This document shows positions 1-7,299 of a stretch of 64,000 bases of DNA, in pieces. This stretch comes from Rheinheimera sp. SA_1 (GTDB taxonomy: Bacteria; Pseudomonadota; Gammaproteobacteria; Enterobacterales; Alteromonadaceae). The notes beneath the pieces were generated by a model, which saw only the letters and a list, made by a program, of their open reading frames with translations, ran no database searches and was not told where the DNA came from. Location of the stretch: NCBI RefSeq assembly GCF_001669775.1, contig NZ_LXWK01000022.1, positions 49,552-113,551 on the forward strand, read 5' to 3'. The position numbers and the translations under genes were made by a program. How positions within the stretch are numbered: the first letter of the stretch is position 1; each line of letters starts with the position of its first letter.

Positions 1-1287
1 CGCGTAGCTAAAGCCATCGGTTTTTTCCAGGAAGTTGAACTCGTTTTGCAGTGAAGTCCGGATCTCTTCAAAGTACTTTGGATCCACACCGTTTTTGCGG
101 ATCAACGCCAGATACTGCATCATAATTGCAGTAATTGCCGGCCGTTGTTTCATACCGGCTTCGGTCAGCGCCAGACTGATTTGCAAAGTACCGTAGTTGC
201 CATAAAACTTCGGATCGTAACTTACCGAGAGCCCATCTAATAAGCCCATCGCTTTGAGTTGTTGTGCCGGGGTTCCGGGCATTTCTGAACGCAGTAAATG
301 GGCGACAAATTCATTTGGTTTTTGCGCAAAATCGGCCAGATTGTTATCTATCGTAAATTCCAGCTGCAACATTTGTGCTTCGGTATTCGGGACGTAGTGC
401 AGCCGTTTCGGACCATGATTCTTAAAATCTATCGGCGCGGTCGGTCTTGGGCTCGCCAGATTTTTATTTTCAATATCAGCAAAGTAGCGCTGTGCCAGCA
501 ACTGCATTTGCTCCAGCGGTTTTGCGCTGATGAGCACCAGTTTCATCCGGTTGGCAGAGTAATGCTTTTGATAAAATGCCACCAGTTCCTGGTGTAATTG
601 ACTACCTTCTTTATCATTCAGACTTTTCAGATTACCAACCCAAAGTTGATTCGCCGGATGATCGCCCAATAACTGTGCTGCCAATTGCCGCTGTGCCCAA
701 CCATCCTGGTTGCGGTTCAAGGACCATTCTGAGTTCACGGCGTTGCGCTCTTTATCGACATATTCAGCTAGTAATAATGGGGCTTTAAAGAAGTCAGAAA
801 AACGGTCCAGTGCTGCTTCGTAATGACTGTCGTTGATTTCAAACATATAGTTCGTCAACTGGTTGGTAAAAGCATTGCGCGTGCCACCGTGCTGGTCCAT
901 AAACTTCATAAAACCATCTGGATCAGGGAAACGTTTGGTACCCATAAACAGCATATGCTCTAAGAAGTGAGCTAAACCTTGTTGCTGTTTCGGATCATTT
1001 AACCAGCCGACATCAACACTTAATGCTGCCGATGATTTTTCTGCAGTAGGGTCAGAGATCAAGACCACCTGTAGCTGATTGCTCAGAGTCACCGCCTGAT
1101 ACTGGCGCTGATCATTGGGGCTCAGTGTCAGCTGTTGCTGGCTGGCTGAAGTGACTGCGGGCTGTGTAGTGGCAGGTTGCGAGACCGCAGACGCCGTTGT
1201 GTTGGTGCAACCGCCACTAGCCAACATCAGGCTTCCACTGACAATGACCATAGTGAGCTTCGTTAAAGAAAATGATTTGTTTGGCAT
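1..1287 (-). CDS. M16 family (pitrilysin/insulinase) zinc metallopeptidase, 5' part; C-terminus off window
   Basis: The reading frame is open from an ATG at 1287 to the window edge, giving 429 residues; the rest lies to the left. The N-terminus has a hydrophobic signal and a Cys in an SGGC context near residue 27, suggesting an exported lipoprotein with an imperfect lipobox. The inverted zinc motif HFLEH, in the context LAHFLEHMLFMGT, is the family signature, followed by the typical GTRNAF and NYMFEI segments. M16 peptidases degrade peptides inside a two-lobed chamber; pitrilysin-type members are about 900-960 residues, so roughly half is visible. A hairpin and tandem repeats lie upstream (listed separately). 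The family call is firm; the lipoprotein status is inferred. Confidence 0.9.
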   Translation of the reverse strand, partial: MPNKSFSLTKLTMVIVSGSLMLASGGCTNTTASAVSQPATTQPAVTSASQQQLTLSPNDQRQYQAVTLSNQLQVVLISDPTAEKSSAALSVDVGWLNDPKQQQGLAHFLEHMLFMGTKRFPDPDGFMKFMDQHGGTRNAFTNQLTNYMFEINDSHYEAALDRFSDFFKAPLLLAEYVDKERNAVNSEWSLNRNQDGWAQRQLAAQLLGDHPANQLWVGNLKSLNDKEGSQLHQELVAFYQKHYSANRMKLVLISAKPLEQMQLLAQRYFADIENKNLASPRPTAPIDFKNHGPKRLHYVPNTEAQMLQLEFTIDNNLADFAQKPNEFVAHLLRSEMPGTPAQQLKAMGLLDGLSVSYDPKFYGNYGTLQISLALTEAGMKQRPAITAIMMQYLALIRKNGVDPKYFEEIRTSLQNEFNFLEKTDGFSYA

Positions 1288-1309
1288 AAGATGACTCCGG
1301 TTTATTGAT

Positions 1310-1345
1310 GGTTAGTTTGCGAAAATGTGTTGCTGCAAACTAACC
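1310..1345 (-). promoter_or_regulatory. 11-bp inverted repeat in the leader of the M16 peptidase
   Basis: GGTTAGTTTGC at 1310-1320 and GCAAACTAACC at 1335-1345 are perfect complements around a 14-nt loop, 23 bases upstream of the M16 start codon. There is no following T-run on either strand, so this is not a normal terminator. It could be a leader hairpin or an operator. Confidence 0.45.
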
Positions 1346-1397
1346 AGCGGCAGGCTGCCATTCGATAACCGGCTTGCGATTTTGCTGTGATTTAGTG

Positions 1398-1439
1398 TCA
1401 CTTAAAGTTATAACCAAAGTTATAACCTTGATTAAGTGA
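1398..1439. promoter_or_regulatory. Tandem 12-bp repeat inside an inverted repeat, upstream of the M16 gene
   Basis: AAAGTTATAACC occurs twice head to tail (1404-1415 and 1416-1427). The pair is bracketed by TCACTTAA (1398-1405) and TTAAGTGA (1432-1439). This lies in the 406-base gap between two divergent genes, in AT-rich, promoter-like sequence. It looks like a regulator binding site, but no known consensus was recognised. Confidence 0.4.
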
Positions 1440-1575
1440 TTGATATTTATTGTTATATTGTTAATTTTGAGCCGACAGTTATGGATCGGCATCTTTTAAA
1501 AAAATCCTGACCACAGTGTCTTAAATGTTTCGTTGCGACAGTCGAGAGCACCATAAAAACCTGCCAATAGCCCAG

Positions 1576-1618
1576 AAGTCACTTTTTTAACTGCTGAAAA
1601 TCGTGACTTTCAGCAGTT
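1576..1618 (+). promoter_or_regulatory. Two competing hairpins upstream of the DUF2141 gene
   Basis: AACTGCTGAAA (1589-1599) pairs perfectly with TTTCAGCAGTT (1608-1618) over an 8-nt loop. AAGTCAC (1576-1582) can instead pair with GTGACTT (1603-1609). The two right-hand arms share bases 1608-1609, so the structures compete. The element ends 75 bases before the DUF2141 start codon and has no T-run. Confidence 0.4.
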
Positions 1619-1693
1619 ATGCCAGCACAAGCAACGTTCTAAAGTGGTGTCATCAGTCAGCGGGACTGACTCACAACTCCAAGGAACTTCATC

Positions 1694-2116
1694 ATGATAA
1701 AATTAACTGTTGCGACCTCATTATTAGCGTTATTACTGACTTCAGCTTTTACCGCACAAGCCCATACCCTGACCGTCAATATTGACCAGATTAAAGAGCA
1801 AACTGGCAAATTACATGTGGCGCTGTATCGCAGCGAGCAGTCTTATCAACAAGGTAAGGACGCAGCAGCGGCTGTGGTGAAAGCAGTCAGCGGCGATAGC
1901 CAACAGCTGGTGTTTGCGGATTTAGCAGACGGCCAATACGCCATTAAAATCATGCACGACGCCAACGACAACGGTGAGCTCGACCGCAACATCATGGGCA
2001 TTCCAAGTGAAGGGTATGGCTTTAGCAACAACGCCGGTCAGTTTGGCCCGGCCAGTTTTAAAGATGCGGCTTTTGCGGTGGCGGCAGATACCAAACTGAC
2101 CATCCATATCCGTTAA
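1694..2116 (+). CDS. DUF2141 domain-containing exported protein
   Basis: A 140-residue protein with a clear signal peptide (about residues 1-23, ending AQAH). The remainder is a single DUF2141 domain: an N-terminal beta strand (LTVNIDQI), a GKLHVALY segment, and the conserved GQYAIKIMHDANDNGELD and GIPSEGYGFSNNA blocks. The function of the family is unknown; the protein is probably periplasmic. The next gene, 50 bases downstream on the same strand, is a carotenoid oxygenase, so the two are probably co-transcribed. The start ATG has a purine-rich AAGGAA upstream. The family call is firm and the role is open. Confidence 0.88.
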   Translation: MIKLTVATSLLALLLTSAFTAQAHTLTVNIDQIKEQTGKLHVALYRSEQSYQQGKDAAAAVVKAVSGDSQQLVFADLADGQYAIKIMHDANDNGELDRNIMGIPSEGYGFSNNAGQFGPASFKDAAFAVAADTKLTIHIR

Positions 2117-2166
2117 GACGAATGTTGAGCTGTTAAACTGATTAACGTTATTTGCCGGGGTATACC

Positions 2167-3666
2167 ATGGATCGTCGCCGCTTTTTAACTGCTGCTATCG
2201 CTTGTGCCAGCGCCAGTGCACTTGCCAGTAACGCTGACAAACTGCTGGCCGTGACCCGATCGCCAGCAATGTCGACCAGCAAAGCTTCGTGGAGCAAAGC
2301 TTTTGCCGGAGTTCGCGCCGATTTTGCGCCGCTGCAGTTGCACACTGAAGGCAAATGGCCGACCGATTTGAACGGTATGTTGCTGCGTAACGGTCCGGCA
2401 CGGCTGGAGCGGGCGGGTGAGCGTTATCAGCACTGGTTTGATGGCGATGGCATGGTGCAGCAATTTCGCTTTGCCAACGGTAAAGTGCAGCATCAAGGCA
2501 AATTTATTCAGACCAAAAAATATCTGGTGGAAGAAATGGCGGGCGCCTTTCGTTATCACACTGCCGGTACTTTGGTGAAAAATCCGTTACCGGCGCGCAA
2601 TAACGATGATTTAAATACCGCCAATACCGCGCTTATTCCATGGCAAGGTGAAGTGCTGGCGTTATGGGAAGGTGGTTCGGCGCACCGGATTGATCCGGAT
2701 AACCTGAGCACTCTTAGCGTCAAAGACTTCGGTGAGCAATATAAACAACTGCCTTTTTCGGCGCATCCGTTGCCGGATGGTCAGGGCGGGATGTGGAATT
2801 TTGGCACCTGGTATGTCAGCGGCCAGCCGTTGATGCTGCTGTACCATATCGGCGCAAAGTCCGAAATGCAGCGGATGCAGCAAATTAAACTGCCGCAAGC
2901 CAGTTATCTGCATGCTTTTAGCCAGACCGCCGACAAGCTGGTATTTTTCTTGGGAGCTTGTGTTTATGAGCAGGGCCAGACCTTTATTGATGCTTTTAAA
3001 TGGCGGCCAGAGCTTGGTTCGCAGCTGCTGATCATTGATAAAACCGACTTTACCCAGCAGCAGTGGGTAGAATTACCGGCCGGTTTTGCTTTTCATTTTG
3101 GTCAGGCCTGGCAGCAAGGTGGTGAACTGCATCTGCAAGCCTGTTTATATCCGGACTCGGGTGTGATGCTGGAAGGTATGAGTTATTTACTGACCGGTGA
3201 TGGCCGTAAACAAAGTAGCGTCTCGGAATTGGTTACAATTCGCGTGGCACTTGACAAAAAAGGCGCATCGGCAGCAGTTGAACGCAGTGGCTTGGTGATG
3301 GAGTTTCCACAATATGTGGCGGGATTTGCCAGTCCGGGATCAGCAGCTTCCGGTAAAGTACAGGTAGCACCGTTATTTGGCGTCAGCGGTAGCGATCGCA
3401 GCGAAGCCGGTTTAAGTGATAGTCTGGTGTGCATCGATGCCGCTGGCCGGCAACAAAGTTATCAGTTTGGGCCAGGTGTGGTGGCGGAAGAGCCTTTATT
3501 AGTCAGTGGCAGTCGGCAGGTTTTAATCAGCTGGCTGGATTATCGTCACAACCAAAGTGGTTTAAGTTTGTTTAACAGCGACGATCTGAACGCGGGCCCC
3601 ATCGCACAGGCCCGGATGGACCGGATGTTACCGCTGGGGTTTCATGGTTGTTGGTTGGATGCATAA
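2167..3666 (+). CDS. Carotenoid oxygenase (RPE65/CCD family), Tat-type signal
   Basis: About 499 residues. The start chosen is the ATG at 2167, giving MDRRRFLTAA; a TTG five codons earlier is less likely. The N-terminus looks like a twin-arginine signal (RRRFL plus an Ala-rich stretch), suggesting export of the folded protein. The family uses four His to bind Fe(II) and cleave a double bond of carotenoids or stilbenes with O2. Candidate His ligands occur in SAHPLPDG, YLHAFSQ, FAFHFGQ and the C-terminal GFHGCWLD. The early block NGMLLRNGPARLERAG and HWFDGDGMVQQF are also typical. Substrate cannot be told from the sequence. It follows the DUF2141 gene and ends just before a long palindrome. Confidence 0.9.
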   Translation: MDRRRFLTAAIACASASALASNADKLLAVTRSPAMSTSKASWSKAFAGVRADFAPLQLHTEGKWPTDLNGMLLRNGPARLERAGERYQHWFDGDGMVQQFRFANGKVQHQGKFIQTKKYLVEEMAGAFRYHTAGTLVKNPLPARNNDDLNTANTALIPWQGEVLALWEGGSAHRIDPDNLSTLSVKDFGEQYKQLPFSAHPLPDGQGGMWNFGTWYVSGQPLMLLYHIGAKSEMQRMQQIKLPQASYLHAFSQTADKLVFFLGACVYEQGQTFIDAFKWRPELGSQLLIIDKTDFTQQQWVELPAGFAFHFGQAWQQGGELHLQACLYPDSGVMLEGMSYLLTGDGRKQSSVSELVTIRVALDKKGASAAVERSGLVMEFPQYVAGFASPGSAASGKVQVAPLFGVSGSDRSEAGLSDSLVCIDAAGRQQSYQFGPGVVAEEPLLVSGSRQVLISWLDYRHNQSGLSLFNSDDLNAGPIAQARMDRMLPLGFHGCWLDA

Positions 3667-3686
3667 TGATAAAAGAGACACTTGTT

Positions 3687-3750
3687 AACATCAGGGTCAG
3701 AGTCAATTGTTAACAAAAGTCTGTTAACAATTGACTCTGACCCTGATGTT
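3687..3750. repeat. Perfect 29-bp palindrome with 6-nt loop
   Basis: The left arm is 3687-3715, the loop AAAGTC is 3716-3721 and the right arm is 3722-3750; the arms are exact reverse complements. The core reads TCAGGGTCAGAGTCAATTG. It lies between two convergent genes (carotenoid oxygenase and GST) and may stop transcription from both sides. GGTCAGAGTC-type palindromes are often linked to IS200/REP-associated transposases, so this may be a mobilised palindrome. No second copy was seen in the window. Confidence 0.8.
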
Positions 3751-3791
3751 ATTGACTCGGTAGGTGTAGCGAAAATTTTTCCGCTCAGCGG

Positions 3792-4472
3792 TCAAACCCG
3801 CCGGTAATCCACCAGTACCCGGCCGTAATTGCCAATTTCTGCTTCATGACTGACTTCACGCCAGCTTTCGTCTAACGCTGCTTCATACCATTGTTGCATG
3901 GCTGGGAGCTGCAGCAGCTGCTGTACATAGGTCATTGATTTTTCGCTTAATTGCAGGCCGTAACTTTGAATGCGAAATGCTACAGGTGCAAAAAATGCAT
4001 CAACTGCACTGAACTGTGCACCAGCCAGAAATGGCCCGCCAAATTGTTGCAGACCTTGTTGCCAGAGTTCATCCAGCCGTTGTAGTTCTTTTGCTAACGC
4101 TGCTGGCGGATCCTGCAGCTCAACTCGGACGCCGCAGTTCATGGTGCAGACACTGCGTAAAGTACCAAAACCAGCATGCATTTCACTGCAGGCGCTGCGG
4201 GCAAAATTCCGGGCCATGGTATCTGTTGGCCAGACACCCGGGTGACGTTCGGCCAGATATTCGACAATCGCCAGCGATTCCCACACCACCACATCGCCAT
4301 CATGTAGACAAGGCACTTTGCCGGTTGGTGAAAAGCTGCGGAAATTGTGATAGTTGTTCGCGGCAAATTGCTGCAGTTGTTCAGTAAAAGGAATATTCAG
4401 CTGCGTCATTAATAACCAGGGCCGCAGCGACCAGGACGAATAATTTTTATTGGCGATAAAAAGCTGATACAT
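3792..4472 (-). CDS. Glutathione S-transferase family protein
   Basis: 226 residues from the ATG at 4472, which has GGAGG at ideal spacing; a GTG two codons earlier is less likely. The N-terminal thioredoxin-like domain starts MYQLFIANKNYSSWSLRPWL, with the active-site Ser region, then GKVPCL, the cis-Pro motif. VWESLAIVEYLAERHP carries the E-S pair that contacts the glutathione gamma-glutamyl group. An all-helical C-terminal domain follows. The family conjugates or reduces substrates with glutathione in the cytoplasm; the substrate is unknown. It stands alone on its strand. Confidence 0.88.
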   Translation of the reverse strand: MYQLFIANKNYSSWSLRPWLLMTQLNIPFTEQLQQFAANNYHNFRSFSPTGKVPCLHDGDVVVWESLAIVEYLAERHPGVWPTDTMARNFARSACSEMHAGFGTLRSVCTMNCGVRVELQDPPAALAKELQRLDELWQQGLQQFGGPFLAGAQFSAVDAFFAPVAFRIQSYGLQLSEKSMTYVQQLLQLPAMQQWYEAALDESWREVSHEAEIGNYGRVLVDYRRV

Positions 4473-4609
4473 ACACACCTCCTTGCGAATGGGAGGCTCA
4501 GAATACGCCTGTCATTGGCCAGGCTCAAGCAAGGTGTGCGGAGAATGTTCCAGCGATGCCATTTGTTGACGTTGCCGGAACCACGATGCTTTTTGTACGT
4601 AAATACGAA

Positions 4610-5335
4610 TTAACGGGTCGTGCGTCGTTTTAGCCAAAACATACTACACAGACTCAAAACAAGCAAAGTCAGCGGGGTGGGTGCCGGAACTGTTTCGATT
4701 GGAGGTTGCACAGCAGCCACATCTCCGGAACGGACAGCCCAAGCATAGGCATGTTGGTATGTTTCGTATTCGGACTGAAAACCGTATTCAGTATCGAAGT
4801 ATCTGGCAATGCCGTTGTAGTTGCTGGGCGTGGAAGCCCAGTAAATTCCACTCATCAGGTTGGAAACTGATTTGGACTGCCAGGTCATTAAATCGAGGTA
4901 ACTATTGCTGATGGCCTGATGCATTGCGGTGCGGTGCCACTCGGGATCCAATTCATGGATATCCAGGCGTTGGCCGTGCAGTGCTAAATGGTTGCTGAAC
5001 ATTCCCGCTAATTCATTCTGCTCACCTTTACAGGCAAAGCCATAACCCGGGCTGGGTGTGCAGGTATAGTCATCAGGGTCAACTCCGGCCAGGCGCCAGT
5101 CACTGTAACCCGCATATTCGAGATTGGCGGCCCAGTCAGTGGCTTCTTGCCAGTTCATGAGTCCCGTCGCATGGTAACCGCTGGTTTTTGCAAAGTTAGC
5201 ATCGGTTAGCCAGGTGATATCGAGCCAGTTGTCATACACCATGCCGTTGCCACGGTCGATTAAACCGGCCTGTGCTGTACCTGCTGTTAAAATGCAGCCA
5301 AAAGCTGCGACGAGTAAAGAGAGTTTTAATTTCAT
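4610..5335 (-). CDS. DUF1566-like exported protein with PEP-CTERM sorting signal
   Basis: 241 residues with a signal peptide ending AQAG. The body (LIDRGNGMVYDNWLDITWLTD, then WQEATDWAANLEYAGYSDWRLA) matches the DUF1566/Lcl-type domain common in surface proteins. The C-terminus reads VPAPTPLTLLVLSLCSMFWL followed by KRRTTR: a PAP-type motif, one hydrophobic helix, then a basic tail. This is the PEP-CTERM arrangement recognised by exosortase, which processes and delivers proteins to the cell surface, usually with exopolysaccharide. No exosortase gene is in the window. The 218 bases upstream are AT-rich and otherwise featureless. Confidence 0.85.
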   Translation of the reverse strand: MKLKLSLLVAAFGCILTAGTAQAGLIDRGNGMVYDNWLDITWLTDANFAKTSGYHATGLMNWQEATDWAANLEYAGYSDWRLAGVDPDDYTCTPSPGYGFACKGEQNELAGMFSNHLALHGQRLDIHELDPEWHRTAMHQAISNSYLDLMTWQSKSVSNLMSGIYWASTPSNYNGIARYFDTEYGFQSEYETYQHAYAWAVRSGDVAAVQPPIETVPAPTPLTLLVLSLCSMFWLKRRTTR

Positions 5336-5553
5336 TAGAGAAACCTACATTCGTTAAAAGCTGCCGGTCTTCAGCAACAAATAGGCCACAATATAAGCCT
5401 TTGCTTTTAAAGAATTTTAATTTTCAATGTAGAATAAGTGTAAAAATATATGACGACATGGTTAAATATTAAGCGTTGTTAACTTTGTTTAAGTAAAGAC
5501 TTTGCGAGAGGGGCATCAGATTGATTCATCTTGGCTGGGTCAAAACGCAAAGT

Positions 5554-6459
5554 TTAGCTATTGATTAACCCCTGCTGCAAAAACGACACGAACTGCCGTA
5601 CTTTGGCCGGCCGGTGTGGTCCAGGCGGATAGACCGCGTAAATACCACCAGCCGGCAATTGCCATTCGGGTAACACCCGTTGCAACAAACCTTGTTGCTG
5701 CATGGCTTTGGCGCTGTAGTCGGGCAGTACACCAAGTCCGGCGCCATGTAGTAATAACGAGGTCACGGTCTGGGTAGAACTGGTTTTAATGCTGCTTGGC
5801 AGCCGCAATTCAACCACCTGTTTGCCTTGGCTAAACCGCCACTGTTGTGGTGTTGGCAGCAGTGTAAAAGCCACTAAATTCATTGCTTTCAAATCATCCG
5901 GCTGCAGTGGTGCGGCAAATTTTTCCAAATAAGCCGGTGCGGCCAACAACCACTGCGCAAAATCGCCCAGCCGCTGGGCTTTGAGACTGGAATCCTGCAG
6001 CCAGCCAATCCGAATTGATAAATCAATCCCTTGTTTAATCAGGTCTTGCACCTGATCGCTGCTGCGAAGGTCCAGCTGCAGTTTTGGATGCAACCGCTGA
6101 AACTGCAGCAGCAACGGTACTAACACCCGGTTGCTGTAATCCTCAGGCGCGCTGATCACCAAAGTGCCGCTGAGCTCTGCATCTGCTAGCGTCCTTTGCT
6201 GCAGCAGCGTCAATTCGCTACGCAGTTCATCGAGCAGCGGCAAACATCGTTCCACCAACAAGGCACCTTCGGCCGTTAAGCTCACTTGCCGCGTGGTACG
6301 CCGGAACAACGCCACACCAAGTTGTTGCTCCAGCGCTTTAATTTGCAGGCTAATTTTTGTTTTACTGCTGCTAAGACGTGCGGCGGCAGCGGTAAAACTG
6401 CCACTGGCCGCCAGTGCCTGCACCAATAACAGACTATTTAAATCCAGTTGGTTTTTCAT
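5554..6459 (-). CDS. LysR family transcriptional regulator
   Basis: 301 residues from the ATG at 6459 (MKNQLDLNSLLL); an in-frame TTG at 6492 would add 11 residues. The N-terminal winged HTH is clear: ALAASGSFTAAAARLSSSKTKISLQIKALEQQLGVALFRRTTRQ in pieces. A type-2 periplasmic-binding-protein-like effector domain follows (SGTLVISAPEDYSNRVLVPL onward). The subgroup resembles those controlling a divergent oxidoreductase. It is transcribed away from the NAD(P)-binding gene at 6612, which is its likely target. The effector is unknown. Confidence 0.92.
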   Translation of the reverse strand: MKNQLDLNSLLLVQALAASGSFTAAAARLSSSKTKISLQIKALEQQLGVALFRRTTRQVSLTAEGALLVERCLPLLDELRSELTLLQQRTLADAELSGTLVISAPEDYSNRVLVPLLLQFQRLHPKLQLDLRSSDQVQDLIKQGIDLSIRIGWLQDSSLKAQRLGDFAQWLLAAPAYLEKFAAPLQPDDLKAMNLVAFTLLPTPQQWRFSQGKQVVELRLPSSIKTSSTQTVTSLLLHGAGLGVLPDYSAKAMQQQGLLQRVLPEWQLPAGGIYAVYPPGPHRPAKVRQFVSFLQQGLINS

Positions 6460-6611
6460 CAAATTGTTTTGTTTATCTAAACAGTGAATCAAAGATTAGC
6501 TGATTTTTCTTTGGTAATCGAGCAAGGATAATAGCGTCATTGCCGGAGCTGCTGTTGTAGTCAGCCCGGTCAGCCACTGATCAATCAATGACCTCATGAA
6601 GGACAACTGTT

Positions 6612-7265
6612 ATGAACAACATCAGCAAAATTGCCATTATCGGCGCTTCAGGTTTTATTGGCTCGGCGTTAACTAAAGAAGCGCTTTCGCGAGGGCTGCA
6701 GGTACGGGCGCTGGTTAGCCGGCCTGAAAGGCTCGAAGCGACAACTCAATTAGAAGTCGTGGCAGTGGATGTGCTCGATACCGCCGCCTTAATCGCCGCC
6801 CTTCAAGGGGTGGACGTGGTGCTGAGCGCATTTAGTGGACATGCGCAAACTGATGTAGCCAGCTATTACCAACGTGGTGTAGCTTCCATTCTGGCAGCAG
6901 TCAAAGCGCAAACGGACATCCCACGTTTACTGCTGGTCGGCGGCGCGGCATCCTTGGAAGTACCCGATGGGTCGATGCTGCTCGACAGTCCGAATTTTCC
7001 GGCTGAATATCGTGGCACCGCAGAAGGTGCTTATGCAGCGTTGCAGCTATTACGGGCAGAAACCGCGCTGCAATGGAGTTATTTGTCGCCAGCGGCGGAA
7101 ATTTTCCCGGGCGATAAAACCGGTCAGTTCCGTTTAGGTGGTGATCAGTTACTGACCGATACTAACGGCAAAAGCCGCATTTCGACCGGCGATTATGCCG
7201 TGGCAATGCTGGACGAACTGCAGCAACCGAAGCAGCTGAACCGGCGTTTTAGTGTGGCCTATTAA
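6612..7265 (+). CDS. NAD(P)-binding Rossmann protein (NmrA/YwnB-like atypical SDR)
   Basis: 217 residues. The dinucleotide-binding motif GASGFIGSAL is at residues 11-20, after the strand ISKIAIIGA. The next strand ends ALVSRPERL, then VVAVDVLD, where the adenine is contacted. The length and the absence of a YxxxK catalytic pair in the usual place fit the short NmrA/YwnB-like group rather than classical SDRs. The reaction is unknown. AAGGA lies upstream of the ATG. It is divergent from a LysR regulator, a common arrangement for stress-induced oxidoreductases of this type. Confidence 0.85.
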   Translation: MNNISKIAIIGASGFIGSALTKEALSRGLQVRALVSRPERLEATTQLEVVAVDVLDTAALIAALQGVDVVLSAFSGHAQTDVASYYQRGVASILAAVKAQTDIPRLLLVGGAASLEVPDGSMLLDSPNFPAEYRGTAEGAYAALQLLRAETALQWSYLSPAAEIFPGDKTGQFRLGGDQLLTDTNGKSRISTGDYAVAMLDELQQPKQLNRRFSVAY

Positions 7266-7299
7266 GCTGTTAGTTGTTCACAAACCGGCAGCTGGATAG

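Noticed and set aside
1045..1056. Possible second copy of the GGGTCAGAG palindrome word
   Set aside because: Only the short word matches; there is no inverted partner and it lies inside the M16 coding sequence.
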